A DNA stretch of 64,000 nt. Origin: Vibrio sp. B1FLJ16. GTDB lineage: Bacteria > Pseudomonadota > Gammaproteobacteria > Enterobacterales > Vibrionaceae. The translations under genes and the position numbers were made by a program. The notes under the pieces are model-generated. The model was not told the origin of the DNA, ran no database searches, and saw only the letters and a program-made list of their open reading frames with translations. This document shows positions 27,323 to 39,396 of the stretch, piece by piece (position 1 is the first letter of the stretch; each line of letters starts with the position of its first letter). Location of the stretch: assembly GCF_905175385.1 (NCBI RefSeq), contig NZ_HG992749.1:806001-870000 (forward strand), written 5' to 3'.

Positions 27323-28447
27323 ATGATATCTATAAATACAAACGTAACCGCCCTGATGACGCAGAGGCATCTTAATCAGGCTGCAGCACGAAATGTCGAC
27401 TCCCAGCGAAACCTTACCTCAGGTTACCGTATTAACTCGGCAAGTGATGATGCAGCAGGATTACAAATATCTAATACTCTCAATGTACATTCGAGAGGGT
27501 TAGATGTTGCGCTGAGAAATGCTCATGATGCAAATTCGGTTGCACAGACTGCGGAAGGGGCGCTAAAAGAAAGCACTGATGTACTGCAACGTTTACGTAC
27601 TCTTGGTCTTCAGGCCGCTAATGGTAGCCTGGAACAGGGTGATCGTAACAGTATTCAGGAAGAGGTGGTTGCTCTGCAAGACGAGCTGGATCGTGTCGCG
27701 GCTACGACTACTTTTGCAGGTGAAACCCTTTTCAATGGCACTTATGGTTATAGAGGTTTCCATATTGATGCGGATGCTAACGCTATCTCGCTGACATTAA
27801 AAAATATGCAAACACACGTTCCTCAAATGGGCGGACAGCATTATTTGAGTGAGAAGCTCGATAAAAACTGGCTGGTCAATAAAGATAACCAGATACTGGA
27901 GTTTGATTATCAAGATAGTGAAGGCCATACGCAAACAAAGGAATTGCAGCTTAAGTTAGGTGACGGACTGGAAGAGGTCGCGACCTATATTAATGCTCAG
28001 CAGTCAGCGTTCAGTGCTTCTGTTACACAAGAGCACCAGCTGCAATTTTTTGCATCAACTGCAGACGCACCAGAAGGCGTGAGATGGAAAGGTAATTTCG
28101 CTGATCGGATAGACTTAGGCTCTGGTGAGCTGGTAACAGTCGATGACCTTGATATGTCTACCGTCGGAGGGGCTCAGCTCTCCATAAGCGTTATAGATGC
28201 TGCCCTTCAGTACGTGGATGCGCACCGAAGTGAGATCGGAGGGTTTCAGAATCGGATTAACGGAACCATCAATAACTTAAACACGACTAACATAAGTGTC
28301 TCTGAATCAAGGGGACGAATTCGCGACACGGATTTTGCTCGAGAATCAACGGAAATGCTACGCTCACAAGTTTTGCAAGACGCTACAACGGCATTGTTAG
28401 CGCAAGCTAAACAGAGACCAAGTACGGCCATAGGGCTGCTAAACTGA
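27323..28447 (+). CDS. flaE: Divergent polar flagellin FlaE
   Basis: 374 residues with intact flagellin ends (MISINTNVTALMTQRHLN at the start, LLAQAKQRPSTAIGLLN at the end) but many changes elsewhere. The usual RLSSG is NLTSG, and the [18 protein letters not shown] block is degenerate (KLGDGLEEVATYINAQ). It uses less favoured codons (AGA, CTA, TTA) than flaD. There is no clear Shine-Dalgarno (ATTGATTCAATG), and no FliA or sigma-54 promoter between the flaD terminator and the start. It is therefore likely a weakly expressed minor flagellin reached by read-through. No stop or frameshift is seen. Confidence 0.9.
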   Translation: MISINTNVTALMTQRHLNQAAARNVDSQRNLTSGYRINSASDDAAGLQISNTLNVHSRGLDVALRNAHDANSVAQTAEGALKESTDVLQRLRTLGLQAANGSLEQGDRNSIQEEVVALQDELDRVAATTTFAGETLFNGTYGYRGFHIDADANAISLTLKNMQTHVPQMGGQHYLSEKLDKNWLVNKDNQILEFDYQDSEGHTQTKELQLKLGDGLEEVATYINAQQSAFSASVTQEHQLQFFASTADAPEGVRWKGNFADRIDLGSGELVTVDDLDMSTVGGAQLSISVIDAALQYVDAHRSEIGGFQNRINGTINNLNTTNISVSESRGRIRDTDFARESTEMLRSQVLQDATTALLAQAKQRPSTAIGLLN

Positions 28448-28473
28448 CCATCTATTTACTGTGATTGGAATAT

Positions 28474-28503
28474 AAAAAAACGCTGCCAATGGCAGCGTTT
28501 TTT
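28474..28503. terminator. Bidirectional terminator between flaE and crr
   Basis: AAACGCTGCC - AAT - GGCAGCGTTT hairpin with A and T tracts on both sides, serving both converging genes. Confidence 0.92.
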
Positions 28504-28524
28504 AGTGTCTGTTCTAAGTAAAGA

Positions 28525-29034
28525 TTACTTAGTTACACGTAGAACTGGAGTTTCACCAACAGTTACAGAACCAGAAAGCTTGTTCAGCTCTTTGATTTCG
28601 TCCATGTTAGAGATAACAACTGGAGTCAGCGTAGATTTCGCTTTCTCTTCCAGAAGAGCTAGATCGAATTCAATGATAGTGTCGCCAGCTTTAACCGATT
28701 GACCTTCTTCAGCGATACGCGTGAAGCCTTCGCCTTTAAGTTCCACTGTATCGATACCGAAGTGAACGAAAAGCTCAACGCCGTCGTCAGATTCGATAGA
28801 GAAAGCGTGGTTAGTTTCAAAGATCTTACCGATAGTGCCGTTTACAGGAGCTACCATCTTGTTGCCTGCTGGCTTGATAGCAATACCGTCACCAACGATC
28901 TTCTCTGCGAAAACAACATCTGGCACGTCTTCGATATTTACGATTTCACCAGAAAGCGGTGCGATAATTTCGATTGCACCAGCGTCCGCGCTGTCATCAG
29001 ATACAAGCTTCTTAAGTTTGTCAAACAGACCCAT
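28525..29034 (-). CDS. crr: PTS glucose-specific enzyme IIA (EIIA-Glc)
   Basis: 169-residue cytoplasmic phosphocarrier between HPr and EIIBC-Glc, and the global carbon-status signal that controls adenylate cyclase and inducer exclusion. The amphipathic N-terminal helix ([11 protein letters not shown]) is present. The two active-site histidines are H76 (TNHAF) and H91 ([17 protein letters not shown]), counting the Met. It is the last gene of ptsH-ptsI-crr. Confidence 0.97.
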   Translation of the reverse strand: MGLFDKLKKLVSDDSADAGAIEIIAPLSGEIVNIEDVPDVVFAEKIVGDGIAIKPAGNKMVAPVNGTIGKIFETNHAFSIESDDGVELFVHFGIDTVELKGEGFTRIAEEGQSVKAGDTIIEFDLALLEEKAKSTLTPVVISNMDEIKELNKLSGSVTVGETPVLRVTK

Positions 29035-29155
29035 TGTGTCATGCTCCTAAGGTTTAGTTTTATTCTTTGGAATAATAGTATACCAATATAGCTCATTAGA
29101 CGACTTTTTTCGCCGTCTAACAGCCATTAAGTATTGAATTACTTGGTACTACGTA

Positions 29156-30880
29156 TTATTCAGCTTTCTCTGCAATGAACTTTTCTACTACAGCTTCAAT
29201 CTCAGCTGCTGTCGGTAGAGAAAGTGCCTCTTCAGCCATCGCTTTCACTTCTGCGAAGCTTGAGTTACGGATAACTTTCTTCACTTTAGGGATAGAGATA
29301 CCGCTCATCGAGAACTCATCCAGACCCATACCCAGAAGCAGAAGTGTTGCACGCTCATCGCCTGCAAGCTCACCACACATACCAGTCCATTTACCCTCTG
29401 CGTGAGAAGCATCAATAACTTGCTTAATCACAGTCAGTACAGCTGGTGATAGCGGGTTGTAAAGATGAGAAATCATTTCGTTACCACGGTCAACGGCCAG
29501 TGTGTACTGAGTTAGGTCGTTAGTACCGATAGAGAAGAATGACACTTCTTTTGCCAGGTGGTGCGCAATTGCAGCAGCTGCTGGAGTTTCAACCATAACA
29601 CCGATTTCGATCTCTTCGTCGAATGCATGGCCTTCAGCGCGTAGCTCAGCTTTGTACTCTTCGATTGCTGCTTTAAGCTCACGGATTTCTTCTACAGAGA
29701 TGATCATCGGGAACATGATACGTAGTTTACCGTGTGCTGATGCGCGAAGGATGCCGCGTAGCTGGTCACGAAGAATTTCACGACGATCCAAGCTGATACG
29801 TACCGCGCGCCAGCCCAGGAACGGGTTCATCTCTTGAGGTAGATCCATGTATGGTAGATCTTTATCGCCGCCGATATCCATAGTACGGATAATCACAGCT
29901 TGACCGTTCATTGCTTCAGCAACTTCTTTGTACGCTTGGTACTGCTCATCTTCAGTTGGTAGCGCAGTACGATCCATAAACAGGAACTCTGTACGGTACA
30001 GACCAACGCCTTCACCGCCGTTACGGATGATACCGTCACAGTCTTTTACAGTACCGATGTTACCGCAAACTTCTACGCGGTGACCGTCAGTGGTCTCTGC
30101 GTGCAGATCTTTCAGTTTCGCTAGCTCTTCTTTTTCAGCCAGGAATGCTGCTTTAACAGCTTTTGCTTCCTCTAGTTCTGCTTCAGATGGGTTAACAACA
30201 ATCTTGTTGTTCATCGCGTCAAGAATCAGCATGTCGCCATTCTTAACTTTCTTAGTGATGTTGTTAGTACCAACGATAGCCGGAAGTTCAAGAGAACGTG
30301 CCATGATTGACGTGTGAGAAGTACGGCCGCCGATATCACATGCGAAACCAAGAACGTAGTCCAAGTTGATTTGCGCTGTTTCAGATGGCGTTAGGTCGTA
30401 TGCTACCAGGATCACTTCTTCGTTGATGTCGCTTAGCGAAACAATGTTGATACCTAGTGCGTTTTTTACGAAACGAGAACCAATGTCACGAATGTCAGTA
30501 GCACGCTCTTTTAGGTACTCATCGTCTAGAGATTCAAGTGCTGTTGCTTGCTCTTCGATAACTGAGTGGATAGCGTGATCCGCTGTCATCTTGTCGTTTT
30601 TGATAAGCGCTAGGATCTCTTCTTCTAGCTCTTCATCTTCAAGAAGCATGATATGACCTTCAAAGATCGCTTCTTTCTCTTCACCAAACGTTTCAAGTGC
30701 TTTTTGCTTAATAATTTCTAGCTGAGCGGAAGATTTATCACGAGCGTCAAAGAAACGCTGAACTTCAGCTTCTACTTGATTATCAGAAATAGTGTTTGTG
30801 TTTAGGACAATTTCATCTTCTTGAAGTAGTAGTGCTTTACCGATTGCAATACCAGGAGATGCTAGGATGCCTGAAATCAT
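29156..30880 (-). CDS. ptsI: PTS enzyme I
   Basis: 574-residue cytoplasmic kinase that starts the phosphorelay from phosphoenolpyruvate to HPr. The active-site His lies in [21 protein letters not shown] (about residue 190). The C-terminal PEP-binding barrel contains [17 protein letters not shown] and [19 protein letters not shown] motifs. It lies between ptsH and crr on the same strand. Confidence 0.97.
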   Translation of the reverse strand: MISGILASPGIAIGKALLLQEDEIVLNTNTISDNQVEAEVQRFFDARDKSSAQLEIIKQKALETFGEEKEAIFEGHIMLLEDEELEEEILALIKNDKMTADHAIHSVIEEQATALESLDDEYLKERATDIRDIGSRFVKNALGINIVSLSDINEEVILVAYDLTPSETAQINLDYVLGFACDIGGRTSHTSIMARSLELPAIVGTNNITKKVKNGDMLILDAMNNKIVVNPSEAELEEAKAVKAAFLAEKEELAKLKDLHAETTDGHRVEVCGNIGTVKDCDGIIRNGGEGVGLYRTEFLFMDRTALPTEDEQYQAYKEVAEAMNGQAVIIRTMDIGGDKDLPYMDLPQEMNPFLGWRAVRISLDRREILRDQLRGILRASAHGKLRIMFPMIISVEEIRELKAAIEEYKAELRAEGHAFDEEIEIGVMVETPAAAAIAHHLAKEVSFFSIGTNDLTQYTLAVDRGNEMISHLYNPLSPAVLTVIKQVIDASHAEGKWTGMCGELAGDERATLLLLGMGLDEFSMSGISIPKVKKVIRNSSFAEVKAMAEEALSLPTAAEIEAVVEKFIAEKAE

Positions 30881-30974
30881 AGCCTTACCTTAAGTTTGGT
30901 CAACTTTATAAAACGGGAGAAAAATGGGTGTGCTAACGAATTAGTTTTAGCTTAATTTTGAGCCTATTTCCAAC

Positions 30975-31004
30975 AAAGCCATTTTGTTTTCACAAAATGG
31001 CTTT
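30975..31004 (-). repeat. Hairpin between ptsH and ptsI
   Basis: Perfect 12-base stem AAAGCCATTTTG / CAAAATGGCTTT with a 6-base loop, without a T tract. It sits just after ptsH and could lower expression of ptsI relative to ptsH by partial termination or 3' protection. Confidence 0.6.
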
Positions 31005-31021
31005 TGGAGTAGGAGACCTGA

Positions 31022-31279
31022 TTAGTGTAGTTGGTCCATCAGAGCAACTAGGTGGTCAACTGCTTGCTGAGCTTGAGGGCCTTCAGCAGAGATAGTTACT
31101 TGAGTACCTTTAACCAGACCTAGTGTTTGTAGTTTGAATAGGCTCTTAGCGCTAGCGCTTTTACCATTAGAAGTCACAGTGATGTCTGCGTCGAATGCTT
31201 TTGCTTCTTTAACAAACTGTGCAGCTGGACGAGTGTGAAGACCGTTTTCTGCTGTGATTTCTACTTGCTTCTCGTACAT
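31022..31279 (-). CDS. ptsH: PTS phosphocarrier protein HPr
   Basis: 85 residues. It carries phosphate from enzyme I to sugar-specific IIA domains. Active-site H15 in [17 protein letters not shown]; Ser 46 region [17 protein letters not shown] is nearly identical to the E. coli protein from memory. It is the first gene of the pts operon. Confidence 0.98.
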   Translation of the reverse strand: MYEKQVEITAENGLHTRPAAQFVKEAKAFDADITVTSNGKSASAKSLFKLQTLGLVKGTQVTISAEGPQAQQAVDHLVALMDQLH

Positions 31280-31522
31280 GTGATATACCCCAATAAATGT
31301 ATTTTTTTGTTAGTAGTGACTAGATTTAGCTTAACTGCTTTATATCTAGTGCGCTAGCACGGGAGATTTCAAAGCGTGTCAATACTGATACTAGTCAAAA
31401 GTTTTGTAACTACGCAATTGTTTGCGTGCGTAATCACTTTGAAACTTTTTTGTGTTCTGCTTCTTTATTTTGAAGCTAGAAATAAAACACCCTGATATTA
31501 CCAAAGGTGGGGAAGGGATCAA

Positions 31523-31550
31523 CAAAAAAGCCCCTGAGTGGGGCTTTTTT
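31523..31550 (-). terminator. Terminator of cysK
   Basis: AAGCCCC - TGAGT - GGGGCTT hairpin with A tract on one side and T tract on the other, 27 bases past the cysK stop on the minus strand. Confidence 0.9.
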
Positions 31551-31576
31551 AAACGAAAAATTGATTTGGACCAGTT

Positions 31577-32545
31577 TTACTGTTGGTTCTCTTTTTCGGT
31601 AAAGATACCGGCAAATAGTGCAGTACTCAGGTAACGTTCGCCAGAGCTTGGTAGGATTGTTACGATAGTTTTTCCTTCAAATTCAGGAAGTTCTGCAATA
31701 CGGTTTGCTGCAACTACTGCTGCGCCAGAAGAGATACCAGCAAGGATTCCTTCCTCTTCCATTAGGCGACGAGCCATCTCAATTGCTTCTTCAGAAGTAA
31801 CTTGCTCAACACGGTCTACAAGTTCCAAATCTAGGTTGCCAGGGATGAAGCCTGCACCGATACCTTGGATTTTGTGTGGCGCTGGTTGGATTTCTTCGCC
31901 TGCTAGTGCTTGGGTAATAACTGGTGATTCTGTCGGCTCTACAGCAACAGAAGTGATCGCTTTACCTTTTTCGCCTTTAATGTAACGGCTTGTACCAGTG
32001 ATAGTACCACCCGTACCAACACCAGCGACAAGCACGTCGATTGCGCCGTCAGTTGCTTCCCAAATTTCAGGACCAGTTGTCTTCTCGTGAATTTCCGGGT
32101 TAGCAGGGTTGTTGAACTGTTGTAGAAGTAGGTATTTTTCAGGATTGCTCGCGACGATTTCTTCCGCTTTAGCAATTGCGCCTTTCATGCCTTTTGCCGC
32201 TTCAGTCAGTTCTAGGTTTGCACCTAATGCTTTAAGAAGCTTACGGCGTTCAAGGCTCATAGATTCAGGCATAGTAAGAGTTAGTTTGTAACCGCGAGCG
32301 GCTGCTACGAAAGCTAATGCGATACCTGTGTTACCACTGGTTGGTTCTACTAGTTCTACGCCAGGCTTAAGTTTGCCTGATTTTTCTGCATCCCAAATCA
32401 TGTTTGCACCGATACGGCACTTAACGCTGAAGCTTGGGTTACGCGCTTCGATTTTTGCCAGAACGTTACCTTTGCTCACTTTGTTTAAGCGAACCAGGGG
32501 AGTGTTACCAATGGTAAGAGAGTTATCTTCGTAGATCTTGCTCAT
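31577..32545 (-). CDS. cysK: Cysteine synthase A
   Basis: 322-residue PLP enzyme (O-acetylserine sulfhydrylase) making cysteine from O-acetylserine and sulfide. The PLP lysine is in [11 protein letters not shown] (about residue 42). [12 protein letters not shown] binds the substrate, and [14 protein letters not shown] binds phosphate. It lies downstream of cysZ on the same strand, with a 163-base gap, so it probably has its own promoter. Confidence 0.97.
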   Translation of the reverse strand: MSKIYEDNSLTIGNTPLVRLNKVSKGNVLAKIEARNPSFSVKCRIGANMIWDAEKSGKLKPGVELVEPTSGNTGIALAFVAAARGYKLTLTMPESMSLERRKLLKALGANLELTEAAKGMKGAIAKAEEIVASNPEKYLLLQQFNNPANPEIHEKTTGPEIWEATDGAIDVLVAGVGTGGTITGTSRYIKGEKGKAITSVAVEPTESPVITQALAGEEIQPAPHKIQGIGAGFIPGNLDLELVDRVEQVTSEEAIEMARRLMEEEGILAGISSGAAVVAANRIAELPEFEGKTIVTILPSSGERYLSTALFAGIFTEKENQQ

Positions 32546-32708
32546 AGTGATGTTCCTTCATTACACGTTGTGTGAATATATTGAGAAGAATATTAGGTAT
32601 AAAAAAAAGGAAAAGGATTAAAAAGTTATATCTTATTAGCTTGTCTTAACTTCCTGCAAAGGAAAGGGAAAACCAGCTGCCTTTCCTTTGCTTCTGACCA
32701 AGAATAGT

Positions 32709-33458
32709 TTATCCCTGATGCTTAAACTCTGTGACCCACATTGCAGTGGCACCGCATATTGCAACGGGCATTACAATGAGGTTCAGAATTGGGATGGTAG
32801 TAAATACAGAAACCAACATACCAAATCCGTATGCTTTCCCCTGTTTTTGTTTCAATTTGTAACGCATATCGTTGAACGGGATTTTGTGGTTATCGAATGG
32901 GTAGTCACAGTACTGGATAGCCAAAATCCAGGCAGTAAAGAAAAACCATAGAAATGGCCCTACTGTCTGCCCTAGTGCCGGGATAAGTAGCAGTAGGAAT
33001 AAACCTATTGCTTTAGGTAGGATGTAAAGCAGTTTTCTCCACTCGCGAGCCAAGACTCGCGGTACATCTTTAATCACGGCGGAAAAACCGTCATCATTGA
33101 GTTTTTGCCCTGTCAGGTTCTCTTCTACTTTTTCAGCCAGAAGACCATTAAATGGTGCGGCGATAAAGTTCGCTAGTGTGCTGAAGAAATAAGAGAAGGT
33201 CGCAAGTATTGTCAATGCGAGTAGAGGCCAAAGTATGTAAGTAAGCCAAGATAAAAACTGTGGCAGTTGACCAATCCAGCCTTCGATCCACCCATTTAGG
33301 TGGGAAAATAGATAGAAAATTGCACTACCAACAATAAGGACGTTTGTAAGCAAAGGTAATATAACAAAGCGTCTGATCTTCGGTGATAGCGCTAGCTTTA
33401 TTCCATAGAAGAAATAACCGAATCCGGTTCTTGGCTGATTATTTAACGTCATATCCAT
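32709..33458 (-). CDS. cysZ: Sulfate transporter CysZ
   Basis: 249-residue inner-membrane protein for sulfate uptake in cysteine biosynthesis. Several hydrophobic helices (about 25-50, 70-100, 150-185, 210-235) and the conserved WILAIQYCDYPFDNHKI region. The first Met is used; M3 is also possible. It is next to cysK and divergent from zipA. Confidence 0.94.
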   Translation of the reverse strand: MDMTLNNQPRTGFGYFFYGIKLALSPKIRRFVILPLLTNVLIVGSAIFYLFSHLNGWIEGWIGQLPQFLSWLTYILWPLLALTILATFSYFFSTLANFIAAPFNGLLAEKVEENLTGQKLNDDGFSAVIKDVPRVLAREWRKLLYILPKAIGLFLLLLIPALGQTVGPFLWFFFTAWILAIQYCDYPFDNHKIPFNDMRYKLKQKQGKAYGFGMLVSVFTTIPILNLIVMPVAICGATAMWVTEFKHQG

Positions 33459-33703
33459 TTCGCGTTGAGAAAATGAGAACTTATTGTACCTGTCGCTACT
33501 TTTCTTTCAATGCCTTAACAAATGCTCTTTCGTAAAGTGGATTCGTGGCAAGAATCACAACAAAAAAGTGAACTTCTTGCATTAAGTTGTTCTAAACCTC
33601 CATATAGTTTTGGTAAAGTAAACCTATCATTCAGAATTATTACACTTGGATTGCTGCTCATGGAACTTCGAGTAGCGCAAACAAGTAAAATTGAGAGTAA
33701 ATA

Positions 33704-34648
33704 ATGCAGGAATTGCGATTCGTACTCATTGTTGTTGGCGTATTAGCCATCGCGGCGTTGCTGTTTCATGGTCTTTGGAGCAGCAAAAAAGAAGGCAAAG
33801 CAAAATTTGGCAATAAGCCACTTGGCAAACTGGACGTTGACCAGGGGGAAGCAGACTTAGTCGAACAAGAGCGTAATTTTGCATCTGATCCACAAGATGA
33901 TTTTGAAATCATTCGTAAAGATCGCAAAGAGCCTGACTTTGGGGTGGATAATACGTTTGACACTAAGATAGACTCAGATCCTTTGCTAGGCGGTATTCCG
34001 GAAGAGAAACCGTTCAAGGACGAGCCAGAAGAGCTCCTAGAATTTGTAGCAGAGATGAGCCCTGATGATAAGGTCGTCGCTCAAGAACCTGTAATACAGG
34101 ACTTTCAGCCGAGCATAGATGAAGCGGCACCATCAGAAGTTGAAACGTCAGCTCAGGAGCTGAATGTGGCTGAAGAGTCTGATACTGCAATTCTTCAGGA
34201 GGATCCTAAGCCAGAAGCTGAGGAACCAGAAATGCAAGTGATTGTACTTAACGTGCATTGTGCTGGTGAAGAGCCTTTCGTTGGTACACAGCTGTTTGAT
34301 AGTATGCAGCAAAATGGTCTTATATACGGCGAGATGAATATTTTCCACCGCCACGTTGATCTTTCCGGTAACGATAAAGTGCTGTTCAGTGTTGCTAACA
34401 TGATGCAGCCAGGTACGCTGGAACACAGTGACCCCGCAGATTTCACAACAAAAGGAATCTCATTCTTTATGACGTTACCTTGCTTTGGTGAAGCCGAGCA
34501 GAACTTCAACTTAATGCTTCGTACAGCTCAACAGATTGCTGACGATATGGGCGGTAACGTTCTGGATGATCATAGAAATCTGATGACACCTGATCGTTTG
34601 GCCGCATATAGACGTCAAATAGTTGAGTTTAAGGCGGCGAACGCATAA
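33704..34648 (+). CDS. zipA: Cell division protein ZipA
   Basis: 314 residues. It anchors FtsZ to the inner membrane. An N-terminal membrane segment (residues ~6-24) precedes a short basic patch ([11 protein letters not shown]) and a long acidic linker. The C-terminal FtsZ-binding domain covers about 180-310 ([20 protein letters not shown]). It is followed by a terminator and ligA. The linker is acidic rather than Pro/Gln-rich. Confidence 0.94.
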   Translation: MQELRFVLIVVGVLAIAALLFHGLWSSKKEGKAKFGNKPLGKLDVDQGEADLVEQERNFASDPQDDFEIIRKDRKEPDFGVDNTFDTKIDSDPLLGGIPEEKPFKDEPEELLEFVAEMSPDDKVVAQEPVIQDFQPSIDEAAPSEVETSAQELNVAEESDTAILQEDPKPEAEEPEMQVIVLNVHCAGEEPFVGTQLFDSMQQNGLIYGEMNIFHRHVDLSGNDKVLFSVANMMQPGTLEHSDPADFTTKGISFFMTLPCFGEAEQNFNLMLRTAQQIADDMGGNVLDDHRNLMTPDRLAAYRRQIVEFKAANA

Positions 34649-34664
34649 TCTTAACACCAAATAA

Positions 34665-36749
<2,085 letters not shown>

Positions 36750-36778
36750 GTTTATTCCAAAGATTTTCAGTAGATATA

Positions 36779-36811
36779 AAGCCCCAGTAAGTAATATTCT
36801 GGGGCTTTTTC
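36779..36811 (+). terminator. Terminator of ligA
   Basis: AAGCCCCAG - TAAGTAATATT - CTGGGGCTT hairpin plus T tract. Confidence 0.9.
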
Positions 36812-37246
36812 TTTATGTTGAAACAAGTCCTGCTATTTCTCATTTTTAGCTTTTCAGTGATCAAGATCTCTCCTTAATATATCTGCGCCATTTTATTTGT
36901 AACTCTGCGAGCCACTTCATGTGGAGAGGTTTGTCTTATCTTATCTTATTGATTTAATTGGATATAATTTATGATGGGTTTGTCAGTTATAAAAATCAGA
37001 TCTGGATCAACAACTTATATGGAACTTTGTTGTGGCTCATATTTTTTTAGAAAAAAAATAAGTTCCATTTGGATGTTTTTAGCCGCGAAGTTAGTCTTGA
37101 TGGCGTGTGATACACAGTGTGTATGCAGGAACTAAAAAAGCGGAGTTAGCAATAACGAAGCTTAACCACGAAAATACTTCTCTCCTTCGGCGGCCAACTT
37201 AAGGTGAGATTGAAAAAACAGCTATATCTATTTTAGGAGTTTTTCC
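36812..37246 (+). other. Long control region upstream of the chitoporin gene
   Basis: 435 bases with no gene. It includes an interrupted 9-base inverted repeat (37019-37068) and a long probable leader. A regulator such as ChiS, NagC or CRP may act here, but I see no perfect CRP site. Confidence 0.6.
37019..37068. promoter_or_regulatory. Interrupted inverted repeat upstream of chiP
   Basis: ATGGAACTT at 37019-37027 and AAGTTCCAT at 37060-37068, a perfect 9-base inverted repeat with 32 bases between. The centres are 41 bases apart, close to four helical turns, so two regulator dimers or a loop are possible. Confidence 0.4.
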
Positions 37247-38632
37247 ATGGACAAATTTTTTAAGGTATCTGCTCTTACTGCAGCGATGATGGGGGCGGTG
37301 GTTGCTGCTCCTGCTATGGCTAATGATCCTGTAGGGCCAGATTACTCAAGCGCAGTTTCAGAGTTTTTCACTGAGTCTACTATCAGTGGTAACGTAAACT
37401 TGTTTATGCGTGCACGTGACCGTGCAGGTAAAGATGAAAACGGAAATGATACATCTAAAGTTGCTAACTTAGACCACGGTTCTATTTTTGCTAACCTTGG
37501 TTTCCACTCTGGCTACGTGGCAGACACAGTTGGTTTTGATGCAGTTATCTACTCAACATTTGATATGTGGAATAACGCTTCATTTGAACACGAGATGAAC
37601 TTCTTTGACTGTAAGTCTCCTTACGGTGCTGGTAACTCATGTGATTCATACGAAACTGATAATGGTGTTTCTTTTGCTACAGCTGCTGCTAAGTTCAAGC
37701 TGGGTGAAAACTTTAACGCTAAGCTAGGTTACTTCCAGCCATCAGTTCCTAGTACTCTAGGTGTAAACTGGTCATTTGCTCCTGGTACATACCGTGGTGG
37801 TGAAATCGGTGCAAACTTTGGCGCTCTTGCTCTAGGTTTTGTTTATGCTGATCAATACAAAGCTCCATGGTTCAAAGAAACTTACGAATTCAACGAAGGT
37901 TCTTTCTGGGGTGGCGCAGGTAAAGACGTAGGCGATGTTTACTCATTTGGTGCACGTTACGCTCTAGACAACGGTATCTCTTTTGATGCAGGTTACGGCG
38001 GCCTTACTGACGGCGACCGTAAGAACTTCCATGTTAAAGTGAAAGGCACTACAGATGGCGGTTTATACTGGTCTCCACAACTATACGTAGTTGATGATGA
38101 CAACCAGTTTGACAGCACGGCGTTCCAGGCTGCTCTTTTGACAAGTTTCTCATCAGGTCAGTACTCATACCGTGCGGAAGCGACTTACACATCAGCAGAC
38201 TCTGATGATAAGCGTGGCCAAGTTGGTAACCTATCTTACCGTCTGACTGAGCAATACGGTGGTTCAAACGGTGCTTACGAAATCTGGTGGAACAACCGTT
38301 CTGACTTTAACCACGATGGCGAATACGCTTTCTTCCTATCAGCATCTCGTGACTTCTCTGATATCGGTGGTAACGGATTTAGTGCAGGTCTGAGCGGCGC
38401 TTACGGTGGTGGTGCTAAAGCAGAAGGTTTCGATGAGCTAGTAGAATACGGATACAGCTTCTTCGCAAACTACGCAATTCAAGGTGGTGCGCTTAAAGAT
38501 GCTAACATCAGCTTCTACTACACTAACTTCTACAATGATTCAGATGCGGGAGATTGGGGTCCATACTCGAACGCATTTAACGATGAAACAGACTTTAAAC
38601 TAGTTCTAACTATGCCATTTGGCGTAAAATAA
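37247..38632 (+). CDS. chiP: OprD-family outer membrane porin, chitoporin ChiP type
   Basis: 461 residues. Sec signal peptide (about 1-25, ending PAMA before NDPVGP) and an all-beta sequence with alternating aromatic strands, ending in a typical porin terminus. The OprD family is suggested by the TISGNVNLFMRARD strand and the YRGGEIGANFG region. The position directly after ligA matches the V. cholerae chitoporin locus (VC0972) from memory, which is induced by chitin oligosaccharides. It is not the OmpC-like trimer VhChiP of V. harveyi. The lipoprotein gene that follows is the usual partner. Confidence 0.85.
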   Translation: MDKFFKVSALTAAMMGAVVAAPAMANDPVGPDYSSAVSEFFTESTISGNVNLFMRARDRAGKDENGNDTSKVANLDHGSIFANLGFHSGYVADTVGFDAVIYSTFDMWNNASFEHEMNFFDCKSPYGAGNSCDSYETDNGVSFATAAAKFKLGENFNAKLGYFQPSVPSTLGVNWSFAPGTYRGGEIGANFGALALGFVYADQYKAPWFKETYEFNEGSFWGGAGKDVGDVYSFGARYALDNGISFDAGYGGLTDGDRKNFHVKVKGTTDGGLYWSPQLYVVDDDNQFDSTAFQAALLTSFSSGQYSYRAEATYTSADSDDKRGQVGNLSYRLTEQYGGSNGAYEIWWNNRSDFNHDGEYAFFLSASRDFSDIGGNGFSAGLSGAYGGGAKAEGFDELVEYGYSFFANYAIQGGALKDANISFYYTNFYNDSDAGDWGPYSNAFNDETDFKLVLTMPFGVK

Positions 38633-38647
38633 TTAGTGAATAAAGAG

Positions 38648-38675
38648 AAAGCTGGGCAATTGCTCAGCTTTTTTC
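38648..38675 (+). terminator. Hairpin between chiP and the lipoprotein gene
   Basis: AAAGCTGGGCAATTGCTCAGCTTT hairpin with T tract. It may be a partial terminator, giving less lipoprotein than porin. Confidence 0.7.
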
Positions 38676-38724
38676 GTTTCTAGATATTCGCAATATTGCT
38701 ATCTCTACTTTATGGAGTGACTTT

Positions 38725-39087
38725 ATGAATAAATTTCTAGTTATGATACTTGCATTGCTTTCGATTACAGCTTGCAGTAGCAGCCCTAAAACCGCGTCAG
38801 AATACTGGTATGGTCAAGGAGAGCGGTTTGGGGCAAATGGCTATCAATATGACAATGAGATATTAGCGACACTTAAAGAATCAGTGACTTTTGATGAGCA
38901 GGCATACGGACACGGATATGAGGCTGGTAAAGCAGAGTATTGTGATCCTTTTAAAGCATTTGAGAAAGGGATTCAAGGAGTTCGCTACAACGGCCAATGT
39001 GTTGGTCAGCCGCAAGAAATCATGATTAAAGCAGAGTGGCAAAGAGGTTGGGACGCTTTTATTGGTTCTGACTTTTATAAGTTTTAG
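38725..39087 (+). CDS. Small lipoprotein, ChiQ-like partner of the chitoporin
   Basis: 120 residues with lipobox SITAC (Cys 17). The mature protein has a Tyr/Gly-rich core with GHGYEAGKAEYCDP and GVRYNGQCVGQ, giving two further cysteines. Resembles DUF2799-type lipoproteins. The place after an OprD-type chitoporin matches chiP-chiQ of enterics and VC0972-VC0973 of V. cholerae from memory. The exact function is unknown. Confidence 0.75.
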   Translation: MNKFLVMILALLSITACSSSPKTASEYWYGQGERFGANGYQYDNEILATLKESVTFDEQAYGHGYEAGKAEYCDPFKAFEKGIQGVRYNGQCVGQPQEIMIKAEWQRGWDAFIGSDFYKF

Positions 39088-39180
39088 ACAACAGTGATAC
39101 TAATATCAGGAACTATAGTGAAGTTTACCTGAGAAGTACCTTCCCAGATAAACTTCTTTTATGAATTGAGTTTGTCGCGA

Positions 39181-39354
39181 TTATTTAAATACGCCACCAT
39201 ACATCTTACATAATTCTCTAGGTAATTGTTTAACAGTACCATCGCTGAACGTACAATCCACACCGGCACCAAATACATGTCCTGTATTTTGAGCAAAAGA
39301 AACGGGTGAAGAAAATACCAAGCAAGCAAATATTAAAGTAGCTATTCGTTTCAT
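39181..39354 (-). CDS. Very small secreted protein of unknown function
   Basis: 57 residues. The ATG at 39354 is chosen over an in-frame start at 39396 because it follows AAGAGG and begins a clear Sec signal peptide (residues 1-21, MKRIATLIFACLVFSSPVSFA). The predicted mature peptide is about 36 residues: QNTGHVFGAGVDCTFSDGTV..., with two cysteines (DCTF and LCKMYGG) that could form one disulfide. I do not recognise a family. It is convergent to the chiQ-like gene. Confidence 0.7.
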   Translation of the reverse strand: MKRIATLIFACLVFSSPVSFAQNTGHVFGAGVDCTFSDGTVKQLPRELCKMYGGVFK

Positions 39355-39396
39355 GGTAAACCTCTTACTTATTAATGAATTTTGGAATATACCCAT

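Noticed and set aside
33522..33704. 60-codon frame between cysZ and zipA
   Set aside because: No motif and no ribosome site; occupies the divergent promoter region and overlaps the zipA start.
37247..38632. Identity with the VhChiP-type trimeric chitoporin of V. harveyi
   Set aside because: The sequence lacks the OmpC-like start and is longer; it looks like an OprD-type monomeric porin instead.
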